40,608 bases of DNA from UBA10364 sp049611965 (lineage in GTDB: Bacteria > Bacteroidota > Bacteroidia > Flavobacteriales > Schleiferiaceae), in assembly GCA_049611965.1 (NCBI GenBank), contig JBMZBC010000019.1:1-40608 (forward strand), written 5' to 3'. Positions 1 to 8,611 of this stretch are shown here, piece after piece. Below the pieces are notes generated by a model. The model was not told the origin of the DNA. It did not search any database and saw only the letters and a list, made by a program, of their open reading frames with translations. Position numbers and translations under genes: made by a program. Within the stretch, counting starts at the first letter, position 1. Each line of letters opens with the position of its first letter.

Positions 1-210
1 AAACAATTCAAAACTACCATCTACGCTATGGAGCGCTGGCACGTCGTGGAATTTGAGGCGGGCCCAATGAAGCAAGCCTACAAGTTCATGAAGGACAGCC
101 ATCCCTCACCGGCATCAGTGAAAGAGGCGCTGACCGATGCATTCCTCGCTGGAGTGTATTCAAACTTTGAACAGATGTACATGAACTTCAAAGAGAACGG
201 GTTGAAGTAA
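1..210 (+). CDS. C-terminal part of an unrecognised protein (cut by window edge)
   Basis: The frame is open from the first base and ends at the TAA at 208-210. An ATG at 28 exists but has no clear ribosome binding site, and the frame stays open upstream of it, so I read this as the 3' end of a longer gene that starts outside the window. The visible 69 residues are rich in aromatic and charged residues and look helical and soluble, with no membrane segment. I do not recognise a family. A complete 60-residue protein starting at 28 cannot be excluded. Confidence 0.5.
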   Translation, partial: KQFKTTIYAMERWHVVEFEAGPMKQAYKFMKDSHPSPASVKEALTDAFLAGVYSNFEQMYMNFKENGLK

Positions 211-325
211 ACCTTCGTAAGTTTTCTTTCTTCACATTTCTTGGAATTCACCTCTCAATAGAGCCAGATTAATTGGGTTCTGTGTCTTACTAAAAGGTTC
301 GGAATGTAATTAATTCGTTACATTT

Positions 326-682
326 GTGAAGCGTGAAATTAAAATCACTCCGGAGTGCCTTGTCTTTATTGGAGAGCAGTCGCAGCGTGTTCTAGATAAA
401 TTCTACGAAGTCATTGCAGTGCTCATTGGGATTCAAGTGGTTGGTGCGCCTTACATAAAAAAGCTCACTAACACTCGGTTCTATGAACTACGGATAAAGG
501 CTGGTCAGGAATACAGATTCGTGCTTTACCCCGTAGATCACGAAAATTTCATGCTAGCCAAAAAGGTAATCTGTCTTAACGGATTCGTAAAAAAGAGCAC
601 AAAAGACTACCGTAAGGCTATTAGCCGAGGTAATGAACTATTGAAAATATATGTCGGAAATGAACGAACTGATCAACCTTAA
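326..682 (+). CDS. RelE/HigB-like toxin (type II toxin-antitoxin)
   Basis: This 118-residue basic protein resembles the RelE/HigB (phage Gp49-like, PF05973) mRNA interferase fold. The core has a strand with FYELRIKAG, then YRFVLYPVD, then ICLNGFVKKS and a C-terminal KDYRKAI helix, the usual order in HigB-type toxins. Such toxins cleave mRNA at the ribosome, and their partner binds both toxin and promoter. The only usable start is GTG at 326; no in-frame ATG lies near it. The XRE antitoxin gene follows and overlaps by 32 bases, so toxin comes first, as in higBA. The family call is from motif recognition; activity is inferred. Confidence 0.8.
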   Translation: MKREIKITPECLVFIGEQSQRVLDKFYEVIAVLIGIQVVGAPYIKKLTNTRFYELRIKAGQEYRFVLYPVDHENFMLAKKVICLNGFVKKSTKDYRKAISRGNELLKIYVGNERTDQP

Positions 683-947
683 TGAAATCATCGACGCCAA
701 ATTTGGAACTGCTGGAAGTGCTAGTCGAGAGGCGTTTGACCACAAGGCATTTTCGAATTATTTTGCTGAAGTCATCAAATACCGGCGCAAGCAACTGGGT
801 TTAACCCAAGAAGACCTTGCACAATCAATAGGTAAGAAAAGACCCTACATCAGCAGAATAGAAAAAGGCGAGGACATTCGCCTCTCCAACTTCGCGCTTA
901 TCGCTAACGCGCTTAATATGAGTATAGAGTTTAACGTCTCTGAATGA
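651..947 (+). CDS. XRE-family antitoxin (HigA-like)
   Basis: This 98-residue protein has a helix-turn-helix of the HTH_3/XRE type in its C-terminal half, with KQLGLTQEDLAQSIGKKRPY and then ISRIEKGED as the recognition helix region. The N-terminal 40 residues probably contact the toxin encoded just upstream. The start at 651 overlaps the toxin gene by 32 bases; a second in-frame ATG at 660 is also possible. It would neutralise the toxin and repress the shared promoter. The stop lies one base from the stop of the convergent thioredoxin-like gene, with no terminator visible between them. Confidence 0.85.
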   Translation: MSEMNELINLNEIIDAKFGTAGSASREAFDHKAFSNYFAEVIKYRRKQLGLTQEDLAQSIGKKRPYISRIEKGEDIRLSNFALIANALNMSIEFNVSE

Positions 948-948
948 C

Positions 949-1551
949 CTACCCTAAAAGTGCAGTAAAATCAGCTTCAAGCGAAGCACCCTTATCCTTG
1001 TTGTACCAATCCTGAGCGTACAGCGTCCACTTTTTGTAGTCGAACTCCGGCTGTGCCTTCCATTTGGCATATTGTTCCATCAATGGGGTTGGACGTGGAC
1101 CCCAGCTTCCAAGGACTTCAAAGTGTTCATTTAACCGGACCAATTTTGGGATGGAGCGCCCACCATTCGTCAGAAATTCGTCCATGAGTTCCGTGTTTTC
1201 ATCGCGAAGGATGATGCGCAGGTCTACCCCAGCATGTTCCGCCCATTTGGCGATAAAAGGCAGGTTGTGTGCTGCATCGCCACACCACGTCTCGCTAAAG
1301 ACCAGCCATTGTTCATTTTCGCTGGTTCTTGAAGCTATATTGTCAAGAGTGCTTTGCGACGGATTGTAGGTCTTCTCCCACCGACGCATGCGAGCTGCGC
1401 TCAGCTTGGTGTATTCCACGTAGGATGGTTTTTGTGGGCCTGTAGTTGTACCCTCTTTGGCCATTGCCTTGTTCATGGAACTGTACTGTTCGTAGGTCTG
1501 TCCTTTTGCCATGGCTGCTCGCAATGCAGAGGTTCGTTGGGTGGTATCCAT
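949..1551 (-). CDS. Thioredoxin-like family protein with a single active-site Cys
   Basis: This 200-residue protein without a signal peptide contains FSETWCGDAAHNLPFIAKWA at about residue 85, a strand-helix arrangement typical of the thioredoxin fold (Thioredoxin_9-like, PF14595), and a cis-Pro region SIPKLVRLN. The usual CxxC is replaced by WCGDA, so only one cysteine is present and disulfide oxidoreductase activity by the ordinary two-Cys route is not possible. Members with WCGDA are common in Bacteroidota; their substrate is not known to me. It lies 33 bases after the acyltransferase gene and is probably the last gene of the rocD operon. Confidence 0.8.
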   Translation of the reverse strand: MDTTQRTSALRAAMAKGQTYEQYSSMNKAMAKEGTTTGPQKPSYVEYTKLSAARMRRWEKTYNPSQSTLDNIASRTSENEQWLVFSETWCGDAAHNLPFIAKWAEHAGVDLRIILRDENTELMDEFLTNGGRSIPKLVRLNEHFEVLGSWGPRPTPLMEQYAKWKAQPEFDYKKWTLYAQDWYNKDKGASLEADFTALLG

Positions 1552-1584
1552 TAGGTAGGTGATCGTTAGGGTTGGGTCCAGTGC

Positions 1585-2619
1585 TTACTTCTTAACCAAA
1601 GAAAGTGCAGGTCGTTCAACCAGCAAATGCAAAAGTGCTGCCACGGCGATAGATAATGACAAGAAGGCAGGCAGTGCGATGGCATTGCTCAGACCTAGGG
1701 ATTTGATCCACATTAAAACGGGAATGTGAAACAGGTAGAGGGAATAGCTGATGGCGCCAATAAATCGAAACGGACGGAAGGATAGGAACGTGCGCCATAC
1801 CCCCTCTTGGAAGGATGCCAAGAGCAAAATGCCCCAAAGAATGGCTGCCGGAATGTATACATTGGAATGGGTAAAATCGTCGGAAGCCCACCCCCAGCCG
1901 ATGAATATTCCTAGCGTGACAATGAAGAGGTTAGTAAGCCAATTGCTTTGGATGAACTCTTGAAATTTCTCTTGATACAGGGTTTCGAAAGCGGCTATGA
2001 GGGTGCCTATGGCGAAGATGCCGAGGTACCTTAAGGTGCTGTGCCTTGGAAGTTCACCAAAGTAATTAATGAAGAGCGTAGCGAGGATGATGGCCGTGAA
2101 GAATAGGACCGTATTGCTTCCTTTTAAATTAAATAGACGCAAACACAACAGCAGCAATAGCGGGCTGATCAAATAGTAGCGGAACTCCGTAGGAATGGAC
2201 CAAAAGATATGGTCGCCGCGCATCAGTGCCAGATGCTCCCAAACGTGGGACCACTCGCGAATGACCACCTTATAGCCGGCCTGGTTCATCAATCGGAAAG
2301 TGATTAGTGCGAGCAGGAACGGTGGGAAGATGCGCATAATGCGACGACCGATGTAGTAGCGCCAATAGTTCAAGTTGCCTTTGCCCTGCTGCCAAACCCG
2401 GATGATCTGCTTGTCAAGCAAGTAGGCCGAAATGATGAAGAATAAGTAGACCCCGAGTTTGCCTCGAGATAAAACGTAGCCATCAAGCCAAGGGCTCAGA
2501 CCTTGATTTGTGGCGTGTCCAAATAGCACGAGCAATACCGCCCATCCCCTTAAGCCGTCCAAAGCCTTGTTGTGCTCGGGTCGGTGGTCGTAGGGAAAGA
2601 ACAGCTCGCGCAGTTTCAT
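1585..2619 (-). CDS. Acyltransferase 3 family membrane protein (OafA/YrhL-like)
   Basis: This 344-residue polytopic protein has about ten hydrophobic helices and the family N-terminus ALDGLRGWAVLLVLFGH, with the conserved His of the Acyl_transf_3 family (PF01757), followed by GVYLFFIISAYLL. Members transfer acetyl or other acyl groups from the cytoplasm onto surface sugars or lipids; the acceptor here is unknown. I chose the ATG at 2619 because the protein then begins shortly before the first conserved segment; the frame continues 15 codons into rocD. The start lies one base after the rocD stop, so the two are surely co-transcribed. Confidence 0.88.
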   Translation of the reverse strand: MKLRELFFPYDHRPEHNKALDGLRGWAVLLVLFGHATNQGLSPWLDGYVLSRGKLGVYLFFIISAYLLDKQIIRVWQQGKGNLNYWRYYIGRRIMRIFPPFLLALITFRLMNQAGYKVVIREWSHVWEHLALMRGDHIFWSIPTEFRYYLISPLLLLLCLRLFNLKGSNTVLFFTAIILATLFINYFGELPRHSTLRYLGIFAIGTLIAAFETLYQEKFQEFIQSNWLTNLFIVTLGIFIGWGWASDDFTHSNVYIPAAILWGILLLASFQEGVWRTFLSFRPFRFIGAISYSLYLFHIPVLMWIKSLGLSNAIALPAFLSLSIAVAALLHLLVERPALSLVKK

Positions 2620-2620
2620 C

Positions 2621-3886
2621 TTACTTTCTGAATTCGAGCAATGTTTTGCGAATAATCGCAACACATTCGTCCATCTGCTCCTTCGTCATCACTAGCGGCG
2701 GAGCAAAACGGATGATGTTACCGTGGGTAGGTTTGGCCAAAAGACCATTGTCTTTTAAGGCAACACAAATGTCCCAAGCCGTTGAGCTATTTGGGGTATC
2801 GTTGATGATAATGGCATTTAATAAGCCTTTACCACGCACTTTAGTTACTAGGTCGGTCTCGCCGATGATCTCGTTCATCTTCTCACGGAAGTAGGCACCG
2901 AGCTCGCGAGCATGCGGCGCTAAACGCTCTTCTTTTACTACTTCTAACGCGGCCATGGCTACCTCAGCAGCAATAGGATTTCCGCCGAAGGTAGAACCGT
3001 GCTGTCCAGGCTTGATCACTTCCATCACCGTATCGTCTGCAAGTACAGCACTCACTGGATATACACCTCCAGATAGGGCTTTACCGAGGATCAATAGGTC
3101 TGGTTTTGAATAGGTCGATTGACGCTCACATGTATTGCCACAAGTACAGTTACCACAAACGGCCAACATCGAACCTGTGCGTGCAATACCGGTCTGCACT
3201 TCGTCCGCCATGAACAGTACGTTGCGCTCCTTACAAAGTTCTGCCGCTTGCGCAATGAAAGTATCTGCCGGAGTGTTCACCCCTGCTTCACCTTGGATAG
3301 GCTCTACCAAGAAACCTACCACGTTCTCATTCATCAAAGCGAAGTTCAAGGCAGCGATATCGTTGTACGGGATGCTCACAAAACCTGAAGTATATGGGCC
3401 AAAGTTGGCACGAGCGTCCTCATCGTCGGAGAACGAAATGATAGTCGTTGTACGGCCGTGGAAGTTGCCTTCACAGACAATGATGATACCTGCGTTTTCT
3501 GCTACACCCTTCTTTTCATACCCCCACTTGCGCGCAATCTTGATAGCGGTCTCTACTGCTTCAGCACCAGAGTTCATCGGGAGAATCTTGTCAAAACCAA
3601 AAGTTTCGCTCATGTACTTCTCGTACTCCCCAAGCTTGCTGTTGTAAAAGGCGCGAGAGGTCAGGGTCAATTTTTTCGCCTGCTCCGTTAGGGCCCCTAC
3701 AATCTTCGGGTGGCAGTGTCCTTGGTTGACTGCACTGTACGCACTTAAGAAGTCGTAATACTTCTTCCCTTCTATGTCCCATACATGGACGCCCTCTCCA
3801 CGGTCAAGGACCACCGGAAGTGGATGGTAGTTGTGTGCGCCGTAGCGCTCTTCGAGTTCCATTAATGAGGCAGAAGTATGTGCCAT
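2621..3886 (-). CDS. rocD: Ornithine aminotransferase
   Basis: This 421-residue PLP enzyme of class III aminotransferases converts ornithine and 2-oxoglutarate to glutamate semialdehyde and glutamate in arginine and proline metabolism. Family motifs are present in order: NSGAEAVETAIK near 105-116, GNFHGRTT near 140, EPIQGEAGV near 195, ADEVQTGIARTG near 227 and the PLP lysine K269 in ILGKALSGG. Just before the lysine is an insertion holding four cysteines (C244, C247, C249, C253), absent from textbook OATs. The gene leads an operon with the acyltransferase and thioredoxin-like genes and has a TATATTTG box upstream. Confidence 0.95.
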   Translation of the reverse strand: MAHTSASLMELEERYGAHNYHPLPVVLDRGEGVHVWDIEGKKYYDFLSAYSAVNQGHCHPKIVGALTEQAKKLTLTSRAFYNSKLGEYEKYMSETFGFDKILPMNSGAEAVETAIKIARKWGYEKKGVAENAGIIIVCEGNFHGRTTTIISFSDDEDARANFGPYTSGFVSIPYNDIAALNFALMNENVVGFLVEPIQGEAGVNTPADTFIAQAAELCKERNVLFMADEVQTGIARTGSMLAVCGNCTCGNTCERQSTYSKPDLLILGKALSGGVYPVSAVLADDTVMEVIKPGQHGSTFGGNPIAAEVAMAALEVVKEERLAPHARELGAYFREKMNEIIGETDLVTKVRGKGLLNAIIINDTPNSSTAWDICVALKDNGLLAKPTHGNIIRFAPPLVMTKEQMDECVAIIRKTLLEFRK

Positions 3887-3912
3887 GAGTGGTTGTGATT
3901 TTGGGTTTCACG

Positions 3913-3920
3913 CAAATATA
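3913..3920 (-). promoter_or_regulatory. Promoter -7 box of rocD
   Basis: Read on the reverse strand this is TATATTTG, a perfect match to the Bacteroidetes -7 consensus TAnnTTTG, 26 bases before the rocD start codon. I do not see a clear TTG at the -33 position. Confidence 0.6.
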
Positions 3921-3984
3921 AGTCGTAGAGGCGGGTCTATTGGTAGAATTGGCTTAACTTCATGTCGCTAATAATCACAAGCGT

Positions 3985-6012
3985 ATGAAAAAACTTATAC
4001 TCTCTCTTTTGGTAGTGGCTTTTGCAGGTACTTCTGCTAGTGCACAGTACTACCATTTGGCGGCTGCCTCGGGCAACCCAAACAACATTAATCAAGAAGA
4101 TTCGGAATACCCAGTGGGTAGCGGTCTACCAACGGACTGGACGTCTATACTGGCGGCACAACAAACCGCAGGTAGCTATTCTTCTTCTCAGAACATTCCG
4201 TTTACATTCCTATTCAACGGCGATACAGTAACTACGTACCGTGCGTCGAATACAGGTATTGTGACATTCTCTCAGCTTTCTTCTCCAGCCAACAACAGTG
4301 CGGGAACAGCAGTAAGCTTGAGCAGCTCTACAGTGCCAGATTCATCCGTATGTATCCTCGGGATCAACGGTTCTGGATCTAACGATCAGGTAGCTCGCAA
4401 GACGTTCGGTACTTCGCCGAACCGTCAAGAGTGGATCCTTTTCGCTTCGTACAGTGCTACGGGTACTACCGGTTCACACTGGACGTACTGGTCGGTGGTA
4501 CTGGAAGAGACAACAAACAACATTTATATCGTTGACCAGCGTACTGCTGGTTGGACAGGAACTGTGAACGTAGGTGTTCGCGTAGATTCAGCGACGACTG
4601 ATGAGATTTCAGCTTTGTCTTCTGGTTCTACTAATGCACCAGACCGCACGGACAATACTCATCAAACCTTCATCCAAGGAACACAGCCAGATTACGAGAT
4701 GGCAGGTGTTGCCGTAAACATGAACCCGTTTGTTGCCCTAACTTCTGCTCCATTTACCATCAGCGCTGATTTCGTAAACAATGGTGCTGCGTCTATTACT
4801 GGTGCAGATATCAACTACAGCGTGAACGGGGGTACAGCAACTACGTCTACATTGACCGGTTTGAGCATCGCTTCCGGAGCAACAGCAACAGTGACTTCAT
4901 CAACGAACTGGACGCCTTCGGCTACCGGTAGCTATGATGTCAAAGTATGGTTGAGCAACCTGAACGGTTCAAATTCGGATGCCAACACGAGCAACGATAC
5001 AGCTATGATCAGTGTACAGGTGGTGGCAGCGCTTACCACGCGCTACCCGCTGTTTGAAACCTTTACTTCATCGACATGTCCTCCGTGTACGCCGGCCAAC
5101 GTACAGATGGAAAGTGTATTCGATGTGAACCCGGGCGAATACAGCTCTCTAAAATACCAGATGAGCTGGCCAGGTACAGGTGATCCATACTACACTACTG
5201 AAGGTGGCGCTCGTCGTACATTCTATGCCATCAACTCTGTACCGCGCGTTGAGATTGACGGCGGTTGGGACAGCAATGGTAATAACGTGACTCAAGCGGT
5301 TTTCGATCAGTACCAAAACGTTCCGGCATTCGTCGAGATGGACGCAACATTTAGCCGTTTCTCTAAAACAGTAGAAACCACCATTGAGATAACACCGCTT
5401 GCCGATGTTACTTCTAACAACCTCGCGCTATTTGCGGTTATTTACTCGCACCGCGATACGGCAAACGTGAAAACGAATGGCGAGACTGAGTTCATCAATG
5501 TTGTGAAGAAAATGATGCCTTCTTCTTCGGGTCAGAGTATCTCTTCATTGACTTCAGGAACAACAGTTACGCAAACGTTGAGCTACACGTTCAACGGAAA
5601 CTACGTATTGCCTCCTAACGCGAACTCTCCGGCCAACTTGAACGTAGAACATACCGTTGAAGACTTTGAAAACCTTGGTGTCATTGCTTGGATTCAAGAC
5701 ATGAGCACGAAGGAAGTATTCCAGAGTGTTGACGCGACTTATACTATTGGTCAATTCGAAAATGAATTGGCATCTGCGTTGAGCATTTACCCAAATCCTG
5801 CTACGGATTTCATTACTGTGGAAGGAAACTTTGAGGGTAAAGCAACGGTGAAGCTCATCAGCCTCTTGGGTCAAGAGATTCAAGGTTTTGAAGGCGAGCT
5901 AAGCGCTGGAAACTCATTGCGCATCCCAACAGAAGGTCTTGCAAAAGGAACCTACCTTGTTGTGGTAAGCAAAGAAGGAACGACGCATGCAGAACCGGTA
6001 GTAGTTCGTTAA
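3985..6012 (+). CDS. Omp28-like thioredoxin-fold protein with T9SS type A sorting domain
   Basis: This 675-residue secreted protein starts with a signal peptide ending in SASA-Q near residue 20. Residues 25-235 are an unrecognised beta-rich region; residues 237-350 look like a CARDB/Ig-like domain. An Omp28-related thioredoxin-like domain follows, starting ETFTSSTCPPCTPAN with the CPPC redox pair at 365-368. The last 75 residues form a T9SS type A sorting domain, beginning SIYPNPATD and ending with GTYLVVVSKEG. The protein is therefore expected to be exported through the outer membrane and anchored or released there. It is transcribed alone and followed by a strong terminator. Substrates of the CPPC pair are unknown. 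Confidence 0.9.
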   Translation: MKKLILSLLVVAFAGTSASAQYYHLAAASGNPNNINQEDSEYPVGSGLPTDWTSILAAQQTAGSYSSSQNIPFTFLFNGDTVTTYRASNTGIVTFSQLSSPANNSAGTAVSLSSSTVPDSSVCILGINGSGSNDQVARKTFGTSPNRQEWILFASYSATGTTGSHWTYWSVVLEETTNNIYIVDQRTAGWTGTVNVGVRVDSATTDEISALSSGSTNAPDRTDNTHQTFIQGTQPDYEMAGVAVNMNPFVALTSAPFTISADFVNNGAASITGADINYSVNGGTATTSTLTGLSIASGATATVTSSTNWTPSATGSYDVKVWLSNLNGSNSDANTSNDTAMISVQVVAALTTRYPLFETFTSSTCPPCTPANVQMESVFDVNPGEYSSLKYQMSWPGTGDPYYTTEGGARRTFYAINSVPRVEIDGGWDSNGNNVTQAVFDQYQNVPAFVEMDATFSRFSKTVETTIEITPLADVTSNNLALFAVIYSHRDTANVKTNGETEFINVVKKMMPSSSGQSISSLTSGTTVTQTLSYTFNGNYVLPPNANSPANLNVEHTVEDFENLGVIAWIQDMSTKEVFQSVDATYTIGQFENELASALSIYPNPATDFITVEGNFEGKATVKLISLLGQEIQGFEGELSAGNSLRIPTEGLAKGTYLVVVSKEGTTHAEPVVVR

Positions 6013-6039
6013 TCGTCGATCGACTAAGTTTATGATTTT

Positions 6040-6067
6040 AAGGGCGGCCTCAGGGCCGCCCTTTTTC
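6040..6067 (+). terminator. Rho-independent terminator after the Omp28-like gene
   Basis: A 9-bp perfect GC-rich stem (AGGGCGGCC with GGCCGCCCT) with a 4-base loop is followed by a T-run at 6062-6066. Confidence 0.9.
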
Positions 6068-6093
6068 GTTTCCAATACTCGTAGATTTCGATG

Positions 6094-6101
6094 TACTTTT
6101 G
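6094..6101 (+). promoter_or_regulatory. Promoter -7 box of rlmD
   Basis: TACTTTTG matches TAnnTTTG and lies five bases before the ATG at 6107. Such close spacing implies a leaderless or very short-leader mRNA if the box is used. Confidence 0.5.
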
Positions 6102-6106
6102 CGCCC

Positions 6107-7537
6107 ATGGGCAGAAGAAATAGACGCATACCAAACATCGAGCAAATGCAGCTCACGGATATAGGCAACAAAGGCAAGGCCGTGGGCCGCTACAACGAAC
6201 GCGTTGTGTTCGTAACAGGCGGTGTTCCTGGCGATGTGGTCGACGTACAAGTCACCAAAAAGCGCCGCAATTACCTCGAAGGTAAAGTCATTAATGTACA
6301 TACCTACAGCCCAGACCGCGTGGAGGCGAAATGCCAATACTTTGGAGTATGTGGCGGCTGTAAGTGGCAGAACCTAGATTATACCAAGCAGCTCGAATAC
6401 AAGGAGAAAGAGGTGCGTGAGAATTTGAGAAAAATTGGCCACGTAGTTCCGGAAGAGTTCCACCCCATTTTGGGCAGCGGGCAGCAGTACATGTACCGCA
6501 ACAAACTTGAATTCAGCTTTACAGACAACAAATGGTTGACCCGAGAGCAACTCGATAGCGGCGAGGAATTCCCTGAGCGCAGAGGCGCCGGATTTCACAT
6601 CCCAGGTTTTTGGGACAAGGTGCTCGATATTGATGCGTGCCACCTGCAGCCGGACCCGAGCAATGCCATTCGCAACTTTGTTCGCGATTGGGCCATTGAG
6701 CGTGACCTTCCCTTCTTCCATGCGCGCAGCCAGGAAGGTTGGTTGCGTACAATGATGATTCGTGTAGCGAGCACAGGCGAAGTGTTGGTATTGATCCAAT
6801 TCAAAACTGAACTCCAAGCAGAACGCGAAGCCCTTTTGGCCGACCTAGATGCTGCGTTCCCGCAGATCACTACGCTACAATACGTCATCAACGAAAAGCA
6901 AAACGATACCATCTACGACCAGGAGGTCATCACCTACAGCGGTCCAGGGTTTATCGAGGAAGCTATGCCCAAGTATAGTGGCGAAGGTGAATTGCGCTTT
7001 AAAATTGGCCCCAAGAGCTTTTACCAAACCAACCCACTACAAGCGCACGAGCTGTACAAAGTAGCCCTTGATATGGCGGATATCCAAAAGGACGATCTGG
7101 TCTTTGACCTTTACACGGGCACAGGGACTATTGCCCTTTTTATGGCGGAAAAAGCGAAGGAGGTTGTAGGTATTGAATTGGTCCCAGAGGCCATCGTAGA
7201 TGCCAAGCTGAATGCTGCCAATAATGGCATTGACAATGCGACGTTCTACGACGGCGATATGAAGGACGTATTTAATGCCGATTTTATCGCGAAACACGGG
7301 AAGCCAAACGTCCTAGTGACCGACCCTCCGCGCGAAGGGATGCACGGCGATGTAGTCCAGCTTCTTTTAGACTTAGAGATTCCTAAAATCGTCTATGTAA
7401 GCTGTAATTCTGCTACCCAGGCCAGGGATCTTGGTCTGCTTGCAGAGAAATATACCGTCACGCAAAGTCGTGCGGTAGATATGTTCCCGCAAACACATCA
7501 TATTGAAAACGTTGTTCAATTAGTCTTAAAGGCGTAA
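6107..7537 (+). CDS. rlmD: 23S rRNA (uracil-5-)-methyltransferase RlmD
   Basis: This 476-residue RumA/RlmD-type enzyme uses SAM to methylate U in 23S rRNA. An N-terminal TRAM domain (about residues 12-70) precedes the iron-sulfur cysteines: C76, C82 and C85 in CQYFGVCGGC, and the fourth in the later IDACHLQ. The SAM site is FDLYTGTGTIALF, the motif VTDPPREGM follows, and YVSCNSATQARDL carries the catalytic cysteine. I start at the ATG at 6107 because the upstream open frame runs back into the preceding terminator. The PRTase gene begins nine bases after its stop, suggesting an operon. Confidence 0.93.
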   Translation: MGRRNRRIPNIEQMQLTDIGNKGKAVGRYNERVVFVTGGVPGDVVDVQVTKKRRNYLEGKVINVHTYSPDRVEAKCQYFGVCGGCKWQNLDYTKQLEYKEKEVRENLRKIGHVVPEEFHPILGSGQQYMYRNKLEFSFTDNKWLTREQLDSGEEFPERRGAGFHIPGFWDKVLDIDACHLQPDPSNAIRNFVRDWAIERDLPFFHARSQEGWLRTMMIRVASTGEVLVLIQFKTELQAEREALLADLDAAFPQITTLQYVINEKQNDTIYDQEVITYSGPGFIEEAMPKYSGEGELRFKIGPKSFYQTNPLQAHELYKVALDMADIQKDDLVFDLYTGTGTIALFMAEKAKEVVGIELVPEAIVDAKLNAANNGIDNATFYDGDMKDVFNADFIAKHGKPNVLVTDPPREGMHGDVVQLLLDLEIPKIVYVSCNSATQARDLGLLAEKYTVTQSRAVDMFPQTHHIENVVQLVLKA

Positions 7538-7546
7538 TTTCATCGC

Positions 7547-8044
7547 ATGAGTTCGAATACACCAGAAATCTTAGGCGCAGAAGCCATTGCACACAAAGTT
7601 CAACGCTTGGCTTGGGAGCTGTACGACAGACATAGCAAAGCAGAACAGTTGTATGTGGTTGGTATCCAAGGTAACGGCTATTGGCTTGCGCAGCAGCTCG
7701 TTGGTAAGCTGAATGCCATCAGCGATATAAAGATTGAACTGATGGAGTTAGCTCTTGATAAAGGCGATCCAAAGCCTGCAGATATGCAGATTGACCTTCC
7801 TTCCAGCGCTCACGTCGCGTTGGTTGACGATGTGCTCAACAGCGGACGCACCCTACTCTGGGCTGTTATCAAACTCATGGAATTCCACCCGCAACAACTC
7901 AGCACCACAGTTCTAGTTGACCGTAGCCACAAGCGTTACCCAGTGAAAGCCGATATCAAAGGATTAAGCTTGAGCACCACACTTCAAGAGACGGTAAAAC
8001 TGAATGTAGAAAATGGGACGGCAGTAAATATTTGCCTAGTTTAA
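7547..8044 (+). CDS. PyrR-like phosphoribosyltransferase family protein
   Basis: This 165-residue type I phosphoribosyltransferase has the PRPP-binding loop VALVDDVLNSGRTL and, before it, VVGIQGNGYWLA as the first strand-loop. LVDRSHKRYPVKADIKG near the C-terminus is the arrangement seen in PyrR (uracil PRTase and pyr regulator). True base specificity cannot be read from sequence; no pyr gene or attenuator is nearby, so I do not call it pyrR. It follows rlmD closely, and its last nine bases overlap the 3' end of the convergent aroK, a gene pairing I recall from other Flavobacteriia. Confidence 0.82.
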   Translation: MSSNTPEILGAEAIAHKVQRLAWELYDRHSKAEQLYVVGIQGNGYWLAQQLVGKLNAISDIKIELMELALDKGDPKPADMQIDLPSSAHVALVDDVLNSGRTLLWAVIKLMEFHPQQLSTTVLVDRSHKRYPVKADIKGLSLSTTLQETVKLNVENGTAVNICLV

Positions 8045-8527
8045 AACGGCTTTAAGCTCCTCCACACTTATCGAGGGTCCTGCAATGCGGTGTTTCGCCT
8101 GACTGTAATACGCGCGACGCTCGAACATGTGCTTCGCTACGAATTCTGTAACATCCTCCTTGTTTTGAATGAGTGGACGTTTGATATCTCCTTCCAATCG
8201 TCTGGCCAATTCACCGACAGGAACATCCAAGAAAATGGTCTCCCCTTCAGCGTTTAACAGCTCCATGTGATTGTAAAAAACCGGGGTGCCTCCACCGAGC
8301 GCGAATACACCCGTGTCGTTTTGCTCGAGCAAATCTTTAAGCACGCCACTTTCAATCTTGCGAAAATGCAGCTCTCCCTTGGAGTCGATGATCTCGGAAA
8401 TCGATGTTCCCTCAGTTCGCTCAATCTCAACATCTAAGTCTATAAAAGGCAGCATCAAAGCCCCAGCAAGCGCTTTACCTAAGGTGGATTTTCCACTTGC
8501 CATATAGCCGATTAAGAAAACTTTCAT
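8036..8527 (-). CDS. aroK: Shikimate kinase
   Basis: This 163-residue kinase phosphorylates shikimate in the chorismate pathway. Visible are the Walker A IGYMASGKST at residues 6-15, the DLD shikimate-binding segment, the FALGGGTPVF glycine motif, the lid region with KRPLI, and FERRAYYSQAKHRI with the conserved RxxxY. Length is normal for the family. The gene is convergent with the PRTase gene and overlaps its 3' end by nine bases. Upstream on the reverse strand is TACTTTTA, one mismatch from the -7 consensus. Confidence 0.95.
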   Translation of the reverse strand: MKVFLIGYMASGKSTLGKALAGALMLPFIDLDVEIERTEGTSISEIIDSKGELHFRKIESGVLKDLLEQNDTGVFALGGGTPVFYNHMELLNAEGETIFLDVPVGELARRLEGDIKRPLIQNKEDVTEFVAKHMFERRAYYSQAKHRIAGPSISVEELKAVLN

Positions 8528-8611
8528 TGGAAATATTTGTTATAAAAGTACAGCGAATCAGGAGGTTAAAATACACCTGTGGAAAGAAGGTTGTTTTTTT
8601 TTCTTGGTGCG

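Noticed and set aside
319..326. TACATTTG as promoter of the toxin gene
   Set aside because: It overlaps the GTG start codon and has no TTG at the right distance, so it is not listed as a promoter; it is discussed as a finding only.
7547..8044. Naming the PRTase pyrR, with an attenuator
   Set aside because: No pyrimidine genes or attenuator hairpins are next to it; only the fold supports the link.
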